From contig JAIEDA010000014.1 of NCBI GenBank assembly GCA_029068165.1, positions 1 through 40,643 of the forward strand: a stretch of 40,643 nucleotides of DNA, read 5' to 3'. Below the pieces are notes generated by a model that was not told the DNA's origin, ran no database searches, and saw nothing but the letters and a program-made list of their open reading frames with translations. This document shows positions 7,906 to 16,593 of the stretch, piece after piece (the stretch's first letter is position 1; each line of letters starts with the position of its first letter). Position numbers and translations under genes: made by a program. Origin of the DNA: Clostridia bacterium. Lineage in GTDB: Bacteria; Bacillota; Clostridia; Christensenellales; UBA3700.

Positions 7906-9114
7906 TCAGTCGAATATATACTCGAACGATTGCTCTTGTGTTACGCAATAGTAATGTTTGTCTTCAAGATCGCAAATTGTTTTCGCATTGGGATGTCCAA
8001 AACTATTTCCAAGTCCAAACGAAAGAATATATACTATCGCACGTAAATTTAATCTCTTTACATGTATCCAATTATCTAACGAGCCATGATGCGGTACTTG
8101 CAATAATAGAATATTATTCATGTTTTCCTCATCGTTAATAAAATTCATAACCTGAGTAAATTTATCGTCCAATACCGCATCGCCGGTTAAGACTGTAATC
8201 TTTTTATTATTAAATTCGTAAAAAGCATCTAAACGACAATAACGGTATCGATCTCTAAAATAATATTCAAACTCTAAGAGCTGAGCTATTTTTCGAGGAT
8301 AATATGCTTTAGAGTTATGATAAAGCGGATAATGTACCAGCACAAGCGATGAGATATTTAATCCACCTTGCAAGCGGTTTTTGTTTTTTCTTCCAAATAT
8401 AGATTCATATTCTTTTGCCAATTTGTTTATTTTATCTTTTGAGTCTAAAATGAAACTTATTATTTCTTTATCATTAAAATTTGTATATCCGCATCTTTGC
8501 ATTAATGACTTGATTTCAAAATTTAACTCTATAATTATTTTTTCATCCAAATGCCTATGAAAAATCTTAAATTCCCAATACTTATTTTGATTATTTGGAA
8601 CGCAAAACTCAATCGGAGGAGTCGCGTCGTCCATTCCGGCAATTACAACTTGAGTATCAATGTCAAGTTGCTTCTCGTCGATGCCATATAGAGATTTTAA
8701 CCTTTTATAAAGCATGTAACGCTTATCTATGTTGTCGCCGTCATTATCTTCGTCATTACGCTTTTGGTTCTTGCCTTCAAAATCATAAAAGGAAATGTAT
8801 GCTAATACAAATTTTTTGAAAGTATCGTCTCCCATTAAATATGGCAAGTATAATTTTTTTACATTACATTCGTTTAAAAGAGTAAATATTCCATTGATGT
8901 GGTCTTTATGAAAGTGCGATACGACCATAAAGTCGATATTTGGTTTTATTTTCCTATTGTAGCTAAGCTCGTGGACGTATTCATCGATTTGTTTATTAAG
9001 ATAGAGCTCTCTACTTGAACTACCGCAATCAAACACAAAATTGTATGTGCCGTGCATAAGTGACCCTGTGTAGAATAATCCTTGTCCGACTCCTCGAAAT
9101 TTAAATTTATTCAT
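7906..9114 (-). CDS. ComEC/Rec2-like metallo-beta-lactamase-fold hydrolase
   Basis: This 402-residue protein has the MBL di-metal ligands: HFHKDH with His67, His69, Asp71 and His72, Asp312 in LTGDAV, and PHHGS with His342/His343, followed by the SFGLGNSFGHPN segment typical of the ComEC-type C-terminal domain. No membrane helices or signal peptide are seen, so it acts in the cytoplasm. A helical insert lies between the first motif and residue 300. ComEC-like stand-alone MBL proteins are thought to be nucleases or phosphodiesterases and often occur in accessory islands. It lies 92 nt after a membrane-anchored helical protein on the same strand, probably in one operon, and has AAGGAG before its ATG. 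Base composition is visibly more AT-rich than that of core neighbours, suggesting transfer. Confidence 0.8.
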   Translation of the reverse strand: MNKFKFRGVGQGLFYTGSLMHGTYNFVFDCGSSSRELYLNKQIDEYVHELSYNRKIKPNIDFMVVSHFHKDHINGIFTLLNECNVKKLYLPYLMGDDTFKKFVLAYISFYDFEGKNQKRNDEDNDGDNIDKRYMLYKRLKSLYGIDEKQLDIDTQVVIAGMDDATPPIEFCVPNNQNKYWEFKIFHRHLDEKIIIELNFEIKSLMQRCGYTNFNDKEIISFILDSKDKINKLAKEYESIFGRKNKNRLQGGLNISSLVLVHYPLYHNSKAYYPRKIAQLLEFEYYFRDRYRYCRLDAFYEFNNKKITVLTGDAVLDDKFTQVMNFINDEENMNNILLLQVPHHGSLDNWIHVKRLNLRAIVYILSFGLGNSFGHPNAKTICDLEDKHYYCVTQEQSFEYIFD

Positions 9115-9206
9115 ACCTTTCTCCTTGTGTTAAAATAAATTATCTTACTTGATAGTCTTGCAACGCCGATGATCGTTTGAGGTTTTATGCGGCGGAGCAG
9201 TAGCGC

Positions 9207-9755
9207 CTAAAACGAATTGTTATTGATTTTTTCTACTAAATCGTAATAGATTTTGTCAAAATCTTCATCGCTGTCCTTAAAATGACCTTCTCTTTGGCTT
9301 TGAATATATTTCCAGTAAGCCCAATCGTATTTAAGATATTCATCTGAAAACTCTTTGCGTAATTTGTCAATATAATCTTTATCAGTTTTTGAACCGTTAA
9401 GAGTTGATAAAATGCCGTAATACAGGTTGTCTAATAGAGTCAAAAGATTGTTTTCAATTTTATAAAAGGGCTTTAGGTAAGTTTTTATCTTGCCATATCC
9501 ATTAAATAGATTCGTTGAGTAAATTTTCATTACCTCTGAATTATTTTGCGCGTACGTTATTGCTTCGACATTGGCTAGAGCGATAAAATTTGAGAAGCTT
9601 TCTCGAATCTCATTCATATATTTAATTCTATTGTCTAAAACAACTTTTTGCAGCCTATCTTTTCTACCTTGAATAAGGCTGTACGTAAAATTTGCTACGG
9701 AAGTGATAAACGCAATTCCTGCGCTTACTATTGCTATTATAATTTCTATGTTCAT
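9207..9755 (-). CDS. Membrane-anchored helical protein of unknown function
   Basis: The 182-residue protein has one N-terminal hydrophobic helix (about residues 4-28), then a basic RKDRLQK stretch and a long helical cytoplasmic part beginning RIKYMNEIRESFSNFIALA. This one-helix plus helical-domain layout recurs in many short proteins of bacterial accessory islands, with no assigned function that I can name. An AAGGA ribosome binding site precedes the ATG. It is the first gene of a likely operon with the MBL-fold hydrolase and starts only 60 nt downstream of tRNA-Ala, directly after that tRNA's terminator hairpin, with no separate strong promoter seen. Tethering or regulating the hydrolase at the membrane is a guess from gene order. 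Confidence 0.7.
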   Translation of the reverse strand: MNIEIIIAIVSAGIAFITSVANFTYSLIQGRKDRLQKVVLDNRIKYMNEIRESFSNFIALANVEAITYAQNNSEVMKIYSTNLFNGYGKIKTYLKPFYKIENNLLTLLDNLYYGILSTLNGSKTDKDYIDKLRKEFSDEYLKYDWAYWKYIQSQREGHFKDSDEDFDKIYYDLVEKINNNSF

Positions 9756-9780
9756 AATTTTTTCCTTATCACATTAAAAT

Positions 9781-9815
9781 TCACAAGTCTAAAACTATTC
9801 GTTTTAGACTTGTGA
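9781..9815 (-). terminator. Hairpin after tRNA-Ala
   Basis: A perfect 15-bp stem: TCACAAGTCTAAAAC (9781-9795), loop TATTC, and its complement (9801-9815). On the minus strand it starts directly after the CCA end and is followed by ATTTTAATG. It should end the tRNA transcript or separate it from the downstream membrane-protein gene. Confidence 0.75.
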
Positions 9816-9891
9816 TGGTGGAGATAAGGGGATTCGAACCCCTGACCTATACGTTGCGAACGTATCGCGCTACCAACTGTGCTATATCCCC
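9816..9891 (-). tRNA. tRNA-Ala (anticodon CGC)
   Basis: The minus-strand sequence folds as a full cloverleaf of 76 nt with an encoded CCA. The acceptor stem GGGGATA pairs with TATCTCC and contains the G3:U70 pair that marks alanine tRNAs. The anticodon loop is TTCGCAA between ATACG and CGTAT, giving CGC, which reads GCG. The T-arm contains GGTTCGAATCC-type sequence. A CGC anticodon is a minor isoacceptor; the TGC species would be elsewhere. Confidence 0.95.
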
Positions 9892-9995
9892 ATATTTTAT
9901 CGCATTGCTTAAATAGAATACGATCAAGCGAGCGTTAGTATTTTGGACTTTCAGCTTATTTATTGCAAATGAAGTTCGCCCAATTAATAAATAGG

Positions 9996-10017
9996 AAAAG
10001 AGCAAAGTTGCTCTTTT
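9996..10017 (-). terminator. Terminator of tRNA-Val
   Basis: AAAAGAGCA (9996-10004), 4-nt loop, TGCTCTTTT (10009-10017). On the minus strand it follows tRNA-Val by about 30 nt and ends in a T run. Confidence 0.7.
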
Positions 10018-10048
10018 TCGTTGCCCTCTTAAGGCGAATCTTGAATTG

Positions 10049-10123
10049 TGGTGGGTAATATAGGATTCGAACCTATGACTTTCTCCACGTCAAGAAGACA
10101 CTCTCCCTCTGAGTTAATTACCC
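10049..10123 (-). tRNA. tRNA-Val (anticodon GAC)
   Basis: A 75-nt minus-strand cloverleaf with encoded CCA. GGGTAAT pairs with ATTACCC; the D-stem is ACTC/GAGT; the anticodon stem TCTTC/GGAGA (one G-T pair) holds the loop TTGACGT, giving GAC for valine codons GTC and GTT; the T-arm is ATAGG-TTCGAAT-CCTAT. It has its own promoter at 10145-10173 and terminator at 9996-10017. Confidence 0.95.
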
Positions 10124-10144
10124 GTATGCGTTTTAACGATATTT

Positions 10145-10173
10145 ATTATAGCACGATGGAATTAAAATTGCAA
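10145..10173 (-). promoter_or_regulatory. Promoter of tRNA-Val
   Basis: On the minus strand TTGCAA (10173-10168), 17-nt spacer, TATAAT (10150-10145). The predicted start is about 15-20 nt upstream of the mature 5' end. Confidence 0.75.
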
Positions 10174-10233
10174 GCGTAAATATATTAAAGGATAGGAGAT
10201 TCTCACGATTGATTTTATTTATACTGTATACGC

Positions 10234-10262
10234 TTGAAAGTATAACAAGGTTTTGCTATAAT
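10234..10262 (+). promoter_or_regulatory. Promoter of the TfoX-N protein gene
   Basis: TTGAAA (10234-10239), 17-nt spacer, TATAAT (10257-10262), about 33 nt before the ATG. Confidence 0.7.
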
Positions 10263-10295
10263 GTTAATACTAAACGTTTATTATGAGAGGAGAGT

Positions 10296-10607
10296 ATGGC
10301 TACCGGCGTTGATTTTATAGAGTTCGTATGCGAGCAAATTCGCGGAGATTATATAGTGAGATATAAGAAAATGTTTGGAGAGTATATGGTTTACGTAAAC
10401 GACAAACCGATACTTCTCGTATGCGATAATTGCGTATTCGTCAAGAAACTGCCGCAGGTAGAAAGCTTGCTTAGCGAAGCGGAAACGGGAATACCGTACA
10501 ACGGGTCCAAAGAGCATTATATTTTGGATATGGAAAACGCCGAGCTGGTTGAAAAGGTTATTCCGATTTTGGAACGCGTGACTCCGCTGCCGAAAAAGAA
10601 GCGTTAA
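10296..10607 (+). CDS. TfoX N-terminal domain protein
   Basis: This 103-residue protein covers the TfoX N-terminal domain only: KMFGEYMVYVNDKPILLVCDN, then FVKKLP, and the later PYNGSKEHYILD. In gamma-proteobacteria TfoX activates competence genes, but stand-alone N-domain proteins in Bacillota have no established role. The start is set by GAGAGGAGAGT just before the ATG. It lies 48 nt upstream of an ABC-2 exporter pair on the same strand and may be cotranscribed, since no terminator is seen in between. Cytoplasmic, no signal peptide. Confidence 0.78.
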   Translation: MATGVDFIEFVCEQIRGDYIVRYKKMFGEYMVYVNDKPILLVCDNCVFVKKLPQVESLLSEAETGIPYNGSKEHYILDMENAELVEKVIPILERVTPLPKKKR

Positions 10608-10655
10608 TTTCGTTGGCGATTTATTTGTCGTTTCAATCATATAGCGAGGGAATAG

Positions 10656-11564
10656 ATGATAATAGAAATCGAAAATTTGAAAAAGTCGTATAAAGACGTG
10701 AAAGCGGTTGACGACATCTCGTTTAGCGTAAACGAGGGGGAGTTGTTTTCCTTTCTCGGTATGAACGGCGCGGGAAAATCTACTACAATCAATATTATGA
10801 GCGGCGTACTCAAAAAGGACGACGGCAGGGTTTGTATTTGCGGATACGATATTGACTTGCACGAGAATGACGTCAAGAGTAAGCTGGGTATCGTTTTTCA
10901 AAATTCAGTACTCGATAAGAAATTGAACGTATACGAGAACCTAAAGTATCGCGCAAATCTTTACGGAATATTCGGCAAAGAGTTCAACGATAGACTTGAC
11001 GAGATGACGAAGCTTCTCGATTTAAAAGATATACTCAAAAGACCGCTTGGCAAGCTCTCGGGCGGACAAAAGCGGAGAATAGATATAGCTCGCGCGCTTA
11101 TTCACCGACCTAAACTATTGATTTTGGACGAGCCTACTACTGGACTGGATCCCAGTACGAGAATAAATATATGGAACGTCGTAGAAAAGCTCAGGCGCGA
11201 TGACGGTCTTACCGTCTTTCTCACTACGCACTATATGGAAGAGGCGGCCGATTCCGATCACGTGGTGATTATTGACAGCGGAAAGATAGCCGCCGAAGGA
11301 ACTCCGCACGAGCTCAAGAATCAATACGCGAGCGATTTTATTAAGTTATACAATCATAAAGACGAGGCGGAGAAATATTTCTCCGAGCTTGGCTATGCGG
11401 TAAAGAACGAGCGTGATTTTATAGAAGTCGAGCTCAAAAGTACTGCCGAAACGACTAAATTTTTCAAGGAAAGACCGCAGTTTTTTGACGATTTCGAAGT
11501 GCTAAAAGGCAATATGGACAACGTTTTTCTAAAAGTAACGGGCAAGAATTTGCAAGGAGATTAA
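10656..11564 (+). CDS. ABC transporter ATP-binding subunit, ABC-2 (DrrA-like) type
   Basis: The 302-residue ATPase powers the membrane partner encoded next. It has Walker A GMNGAGKST (35-43; Met replaces the usual Pro), Q-loop Gln82, signature LSGGQKRR (134-141), Walker B LLILDEP (154-160) and switch His192 in TTHYMEEA. The C-terminal 80 residues resemble the DUF4162-type tail of DrrA/CcmA-like subunits, used for export of drugs, lipids or antibiotics. The stop and the ATG of the permease are separated by one base, and GGAG precedes the permease start, so the two are translated together. Confidence 0.93.
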   Translation: MIIEIENLKKSYKDVKAVDDISFSVNEGELFSFLGMNGAGKSTTINIMSGVLKKDDGRVCICGYDIDLHENDVKSKLGIVFQNSVLDKKLNVYENLKYRANLYGIFGKEFNDRLDEMTKLLDLKDILKRPLGKLSGGQKRRIDIARALIHRPKLLILDEPTTGLDPSTRINIWNVVEKLRRDDGLTVFLTTHYMEEAADSDHVVIIDSGKIAAEGTPHELKNQYASDFIKLYNHKDEAEKYFSELGYAVKNERDFIEVELKSTAETTKFFKERPQFFDDFEVLKGNMDNVFLKVTGKNLQGD

Positions 11565-11565
11565 T

Positions 11566-12486
11566 ATGGTAGAGTTAAAAAAATTCTTTTCGTTGGTCAA
11601 AAGAAATACAAAATGCTACTTTAAGGATAAATTGACGTTTTTTATGTCAATGCTAACTCCGCTTATACTTCTTGTGTTGTTCGTGACGTTTTTAAGGAAC
11701 GTATATATAAGCAGTTTTCAAGGAGCGTTCCCCGAAGGGTTTAGCGTTGATAGCAAACTTCTTGATGGAATCACGGGAGCTTGGCTTATGTCGTCGATTC
11801 TAAGCGTAAGCGCAGTCACGGTTGCGTTTTGTTCCAATCTCATAATGGTAGACGATAAAATAAATTCAACGGTGACTGATTTTCAAGTTTCGCCGATAAA
11901 GCCGATTACTCTTACGCTGTCTTATTTCGCTTCCAACTTTTTCGTTACGTTTTCGGTAATGATGGGCGTAATGCTAATAGGTCATATATATCTAGCGGCA
12001 GTGGGTTGGTATATTAGCGCGGGCGACTTTTTTATGATAATAGTCGACTGTGTATGCGGTATACTGTTCGGTACGTTGCTTGCGGGAATAATCGAGAGCT
12101 TCATAAAAACTCAAGGCGCGCTATCGGCGGTGGCGACGCTCGTATCTTCAATGTACGGTTTTATTTGCGGAGCGTATATGCCGATATCGTCTTTCTCAAA
12201 GGGATTGCAAAACATACTTTGCTGTTTGCCGGGAACTTATAGCGTGGGAATTTTGCGCAACCACTATATGGGCGGCTATCTTGACGCGTTTGTAGAAGCG
12301 GGGGTTCCGTCGGAGGCGATAGAGGGGATAAAGAAAGGTTTTGACGTAGATATTTACGTATTCGACAACAAAGTTCCGTTGGGCGCGATGTATGGAATAT
12401 TGCTAGGTTTTTGCGCTTTGCTTTTGGCGGCGTACGTTGCTATCATATTCTTTAAGAATACAGGCAGGAAGAAAGCGAAGCGCTAA
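11566..12486 (+). CDS. ABC-2 type exporter permease
   Basis: This 306-residue membrane protein has the ABC-2 layout: an N-terminal helix (about 25-45, LTFFMSMLTPLILLVLFVTF), an outer loop, then five further hydrophobic helices, the last near 277-300 (ILLGFCALLLAAYVAIIFF), and a basic C-terminus. With the preceding ATPase it forms an exporter of unknown substrate. The pair follows the TfoX-N gene and ends before a convergent XRE regulator gene. The extracellular segment between helices 5 and 6 (YMGGYLDAFVEAGVPSEAIEG and following) is longer than in minimal permeases. Confidence 0.88.
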   Translation: MVELKKFFSLVKRNTKCYFKDKLTFFMSMLTPLILLVLFVTFLRNVYISSFQGAFPEGFSVDSKLLDGITGAWLMSSILSVSAVTVAFCSNLIMVDDKINSTVTDFQVSPIKPITLTLSYFASNFFVTFSVMMGVMLIGHIYLAAVGWYISAGDFFMIIVDCVCGILFGTLLAGIIESFIKTQGALSAVATLVSSMYGFICGAYMPISSFSKGLQNILCCLPGTYSVGILRNHYMGGYLDAFVEAGVPSEAIEGIKKGFDVDIYVFDNKVPLGAMYGILLGFCALLLAAYVAIIFFKNTGRKKAKR

Positions 12487-12605
12487 ATAATAACGTTACC
12501 TGCCAAAAGAGCCGACTGCGTTCGTAGGCTTAAATTTTTATTTTTTAAGGAAATACCAAAACAAAAAACGAGTTTATCTAACGAAAAATATCTTAAAAAA
12601 AGCGT

Positions 12606-12830
12606 TTAATAATCGGAAGGCTGTTTTTTAACTAAAGTGCGTCCAACTAATTCGTCAAGTGAAACTTCCATAATATCGGCGAGTTTGCATAAACCCTCGA
12701 TGCTCGGTTGGCAAGTGCCGTTCTCGTAGTGTGAAATAGTACGTTGCGATACGTCGAGAAGCTCGGCGATTGCGGTTTGAGAGATTCTTTTACCTTTTCT
12801 TAGTTTTTTTAAGTTTATGCAGAAATTCAT
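12606..12830 (-). CDS. XRE-family HTH regulator
   Basis: A 74-residue, single-domain Cro/CI-type DNA-binding protein: LKKLRKGKRISQTAIAELLDVSQRTISHYENG followed by PSIEGLCKLADIMEVSLDELVG. An upstream in-frame start at 12878 exists, but the ATG at 12830 has GAGGTGGG directly before it and begins the HTH domain as usual, so it is preferred. Target unknown; the convergent ABC exporter and the GLUG lipoprotein (divergent, 230-280 nt away) are candidates. Confidence 0.85.
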   Translation of the reverse strand: MNFCINLKKLRKGKRISQTAIAELLDVSQRTISHYENGTCQPSIEGLCKLADIMEVSLDELVGRTLVKKQPSDY

Positions 12831-13045
12831 ATCCCACCTCAGTACGTCAATTCTAACACATTTTTTTAACAAATACAATAGTAAAATGAAAAAAACTTTA
12901 AAATATGCATATTTTGAAAAAAATTGTCTAATATCGGCGTTGAGCTATAGCGTAGAAATTAATAAAAAATAGATTATGGAAAAATATAGATAATAAGTTT
13001 AAATTGAATCATAATATTTATAAATAATAAAATATAACAAATGGC

Positions 13046-13074
13046 TTGATATTATCTAGGCATTTTGTTATAAT
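13046..13074 (+). promoter_or_regulatory. Promoter of the GLUG lipoprotein
   Basis: TTGATA (13046-13051), 17-nt spacer, TATAAT (13069-13074), followed by a 25-30 nt leader with AAGGAG before the ATG at 13109. Confidence 0.75.
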
Positions 13075-13108
13075 AAAGCAGAATAAATGAGGTTACAAAG
13101 GAGATTTT

Positions 13109-16100
13109 ATGAGAAAGAAAATCAACGTAATCATAATCGTGAGCATAATTTTAGCGATGTGTTTGTTCGCTATGGTTGCGTGCTCCCCTGAAAGGGACGA
13201 CGACGGGTTGTTGAAACTTAAAGCGCCGCAAAACCTTGAATTTAGCGGAAGCACGCTTAGTTGGGACGAGGTTGAAAACGCCGAGCTTTATTATATTTCC
13301 ATAGAGGGGAGCGAAGAGGAATCGTCTACGACGTCTACTTCGTTTAATTTGAGCCCGATAGTTTCGGGATACGGCGATTTTACGGTTTTTGTAAGAGCTT
13401 ACGGCGACGGAAAGACGTATGGCACCAGTGACGCGAGCAAGACGGTTTATCACAAAGGAAATTCTCTCGATACGCCCAAAGTTACGATAGACAACGAAGG
13501 AAAACTAGCTAGTTGGAGCGCGGTGAGCGACGCGGCAAGCTATTCAATAAGGGTCTACGACGGCGACGACTCGCTTTTGTTGGACGTGACCACCGAGCAA
13601 ACTTCTTTCTCTTTTGCTGATAGAAAGGATGACGACGGCAAGGCTATTTTTGACGGATACGATAAGTATAGGTTCGTAATCGTAGCAGTGCCTTCCGACT
13701 ATTCCAAATTTTCCGATTCGGATAGAGGCACTTTCTACTATATAAATTCAAAGGTATTGGATACGCCTAAATTCTCGAGCATAACGACCTCGAGAATACA
13801 GTGGGGTTCAGTAACCAACGCTTCTTCCTATACGCTCAAGATGACCTACGTTGCGAGCGACGGTACGAGCGACGAAATTACTGTCGATACGACGGGTACG
13901 AGCTATCAACGCAGCAACTTCAACTACGATAGAGTGGGCGTATATACTTTCACCATTAAGGCAAACGGCGACAATGAAGTGTTTATAGACAGCGCTTGGA
14001 GCGAAGAGGACGACAAATATTCCGTAAGCAAACTCGAGGGTATCGACGCTAAAGATTTGAAGTTTGCATACAATAAGGACGGCAACGCGAGATTGACTTG
14101 GAGCATTGACGCTAACACGAAGTCCGACCAATTCTACTTGACGCTCGTAGGTTTGCTTCCCAACGGAACTAGCAAACTTGAAAACTCAGTTACGTCCTTG
14201 ACGGTTTCTTGCAACGTCGTTTTCGTAAAGGGGCAAATTTATAATTTCTATCAATATACTGACTCAAATAAGACCGCCGCTCAAATCGTGGACGGCAGGA
14301 CGATAACCGTTTATAATATCGACGGCGATATGATGGTTCGTTACAACGGAGCCGACAAACCCGTGCTGAGTACGTCGGGAAGCGAGTTGAGATATTCATC
14401 TTACGTCAAGAGCGACGGAGTGGATATAGTCTTTGACGGCAGCAACTTTATTTATGAAAAAGACGTAGAGGTTGACGGCGACGCTCAAGACCAGTATACG
14501 GGCGACGACGAGGACGTATTTGATTTGAGTACGGGTAATCAACTGTACTATTTCGAGGAGAGTTCTTCAGACTCGGACGTTGAGAAATCGGTAATATTCA
14601 ACGGAGCGCACGAGCCGATCGCATACAAATTTGCAATCGATCTCGACAGTATATTTATCAAGGAAGTCAACGACGGTACGGCTACGACTTACGAATACAA
14701 GATAAACGACGCGTCTTATTACGGAATACTTTACGACGTATCCGTATCGGCGGGTCAAAGCGACGATAAATACGTAGCAAGCGAAGAAGCGGTTGCTAAA
14801 GGTCAGTATCTAAGCTATAAGATTCCGACGAAAACCGACCAAAAATATACGATTACTAACGCTGGCGAGTACGCGTATATCATATTAAAAGATTATATCG
14901 ATACTCAAAACGGCGTTGGCGACGGCAACGATTACGTTATTACAAACAACATCAACTTCAACGGCTACGAAGTCGTTCAAATTCAAAATTTCAACGGAAC
15001 GATAGAGGGAAATCAGCATACTGTTTCCAATATCGTCGTAGGCAATAAGCGTTTGACTGCGGACGGCGTAGTTACCGTTGACACTACTACTAGGAATTAC
15101 GCGCAGTTCGTAAATATTGCGAGCGGTTCGAGAATTGACAATACGTTCTATATGGGCGTGAATTTCGTGGGATACGAAAAAGAGGAATCCGACGAGGACG
15201 TTGACGGCGAGGAAGAGAAGAATCAAGACGTCGTAAGCGAGATAAACGTCGCTTTAATAGCTATCAACAATTACGGAACTCTCAACAAAGTTTTCGTACA
15301 ATCCGATTCCATTAAAGCCGACGGCGCTAACGTTGCGGGTATGGTCATCAACAACTACAACGTTATTAGCGTGTCGCAAGTCTACGCTGAGCTTGAGGGT
15401 AGAAACGTTGCCGGAGTTGCAATCAACGTCGAGGCGTCGCAAGGCGACCGCGCTACGATTTCCGAAACGGGCTTTTACGGTAGCTTAACCGCAAGAGTGG
15501 GAGAATTTTTCGAAGATCATCCGTCTACGATTGCGGCGGCGGGAATCGCTTTGAACGTAAACGAGAGCGGTATAATTTTGCGTTGCGAAGCAGTAGGACA
15601 AATCACTGCCGAAGGATCCGGCCTCAACGCGCTTTACGCAGGCGGACTCGTAGCTCGCAACAGCGGAATGATAGTAGAGTCTTATTGCGGAGAATATACT
15701 AGAGAAGCAAACGAGGCTACTATTAAATACGTGATAGCAAACGGTAATAACGGTTACGCAGGCGGACTTGTCGCGTACAATTCATCTACCGGTAAGATAC
15801 AAGACTCTTACGCGACGAATAGAGTGAACGCAACCGAGTTTGTCGGAGGCTTCGTAGGTATGAACGAGGGCGAGATAACGAGATCTTACGCCGTAGGCGG
15901 AACTGTTGCCGGCGGAGCTAATAACGGCGCTTTCGCGGGTAGCAACAGCGGAACTATTAGCTACGTTGCCGCTTACTCCAACTCTTCGCAAGTAAGAGTA
16001 GAGTCGTACCTTGAGAATATCAAGGAACAAAGCGACTTGGCGAGAATAGTTGAAGTTTTATATCGCGACGCGAACGATAAGTTGATGACCGTAACTGACG

Positions 16101-16387
16101 AGGAAGGCTTCCGCTATCCGATTTTGGTTGGTAAAACTTACACTAAAGATTACGTCGTTGAAATGAGCCGTAACCAAATCGACCCCAAGGTCAGCGGTAT
16201 AGCCGTAATTAGCGGCGGACAGGAAAAGGGCGAGGTTAAGACGTTGACTATCGACGAGGATTATCCCGAGGAATATATTTTCGGCGACAGCAGCGCTAAG
16301 GGAAATAAAGTCGTGATCGTCTTGAACTTGAAAGACAACGTATCGGGCGGCAACTATATCAAATTGATATACGGCGTTATTAAATAA
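13109..16387 (+). CDS. Large surface lipoprotein with Fn3-like modules and GLUG repeats
   Basis: The 1092-residue protein begins with a lipoprotein signal peptide; the lipobox is MVAC with the lipid-attached Cys at residue 25. Residues about 35-310 form three beta modules of fibronectin-III type (e.g. APQNLEFSGSTLSWDEVENAELYYISIEG; each ends with a TF-type strand). From about 590 onward comes a beta-helix-like part beginning NNINFNGYEVVQIQNFNGTI, with GLUG motifs: YAGGLVARNSG, YAGGLVAYNSSTG, VGGFVGMNEG and NNGAFAGSNSG. GLUG repeats occur in secreted adhesins and peptidases; no catalytic motif is seen, so binding to host or polymer is inferred. It has its own promoter and terminator and is not part of an operon. 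Confidence 0.88.
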   Translation: MRKKINVIIIVSIILAMCLFAMVACSPERDDDGLLKLKAPQNLEFSGSTLSWDEVENAELYYISIEGSEEESSTTSTSFNLSPIVSGYGDFTVFVRAYGDGKTYGTSDASKTVYHKGNSLDTPKVTIDNEGKLASWSAVSDAASYSIRVYDGDDSLLLDVTTEQTSFSFADRKDDDGKAIFDGYDKYRFVIVAVPSDYSKFSDSDRGTFYYINSKVLDTPKFSSITTSRIQWGSVTNASSYTLKMTYVASDGTSDEITVDTTGTSYQRSNFNYDRVGVYTFTIKANGDNEVFIDSAWSEEDDKYSVSKLEGIDAKDLKFAYNKDGNARLTWSIDANTKSDQFYLTLVGLLPNGTSKLENSVTSLTVSCNVVFVKGQIYNFYQYTDSNKTAAQIVDGRTITVYNIDGDMMVRYNGADKPVLSTSGSELRYSSYVKSDGVDIVFDGSNFIYEKDVEVDGDAQDQYTGDDEDVFDLSTGNQLYYFEESSSDSDVEKSVIFNGAHEPIAYKFAIDLDSIFIKEVNDGTATTYEYKINDASYYGILYDVSVSAGQSDDKYVASEEAVAKGQYLSYKIPTKTDQKYTITNAGEYAYIILKDYIDTQNGVGDGNDYVITNNINFNGYEVVQIQNFNGTIEGNQHTVSNIVVGNKRLTADGVVTVDTTTRNYAQFVNIASGSRIDNTFYMGVNFVGYEKEESDEDVDGEEEKNQDVVSEINVALIAINNYGTLNKVFVQSDSIKADGANVAGMVINNYNVISVSQVYAELEGRNVAGVAINVEASQGDRATISETGFYGSLTARVGEFFEDHPSTIAAAGIALNVNESGIILRCEAVGQITAEGSGLNALYAGGLVARNSGMIVESYCGEYTREANEATIKYVIANGNNGYAGGLVAYNSSTGKIQDSYATNRVNATEFVGGFVGMNEGEITRSYAVGGTVAGGANNGAFAGSNSGTISYVAAYSNSSQVRVESYLENIKEQSDLARIVEVLYRDANDKLMTVTDEEGFRYPILVGKTYTKDYVVEMSRNQIDPKVSGIAVISGGQEKGEVKTLTIDEDYPEEYIFGDSSAKGNKVVIVLNLKDNVSGGNYIKLIYGVIK

Positions 16388-16461
16388 CGGTCGGCGGTCA
16401 AGAGAAATTTGCAAATTAATCGCGTCTTTCTCGCCGAGAATTACGAATGAACAATAACAAC

Positions 16462-16490
16462 GAGAGGGACGTATTTTGCGTTCCTCTTAT
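16462..16490 (+). terminator. Terminator after the GLUG lipoprotein
   Basis: GAGGGACG (16464-16471), 7-nt loop, CGTTCCTC (16479-16486) with one G-T pair, followed by TTATTAT. Confidence 0.65.
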
Positions 16491-16564
16491 TATATTGATA
16501 ATGAAGTTTAGATAAAATTGTCAGCAATAGGCGAAGCAATAGTTTTGAAAAGTTCTAAAATTAG

Positions 16565-16593
16565 TTGATTTTATATTTTTACTATGCTATTAT
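16565..16593 (+). promoter_or_regulatory. Promoter upstream of the PRPP synthetase gene
   Basis: TTGATT (16565-16570), 17-nt spacer, TATTAT (16588-16593). It implies a long 5' leader of about 155 nt. Confidence 0.5.

Noticed and set aside
6723..9201. GGCGGAGCAGT present at 6723 and 9191 (and partly at 6233), considered as island direct repeats
   Set aside because: An 11-bp repeat pair is expected many times by chance in 40 kb, and it does not sit at the edges of a clear insertion.
9782..9815. Long hairpin after tRNA-Ala, considered as an attachment site
   Set aside because: It starts right at the CCA end and is followed by a T-rich stretch, which fits a terminator; no second copy or integrase is seen.
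12831..12878. Upstream start for the XRE regulator at 12878
   Set aside because: The inner ATG at 12830 has a GAGGTGGG site right before it and begins the domain; the 16 extra residues add nothing conserved.
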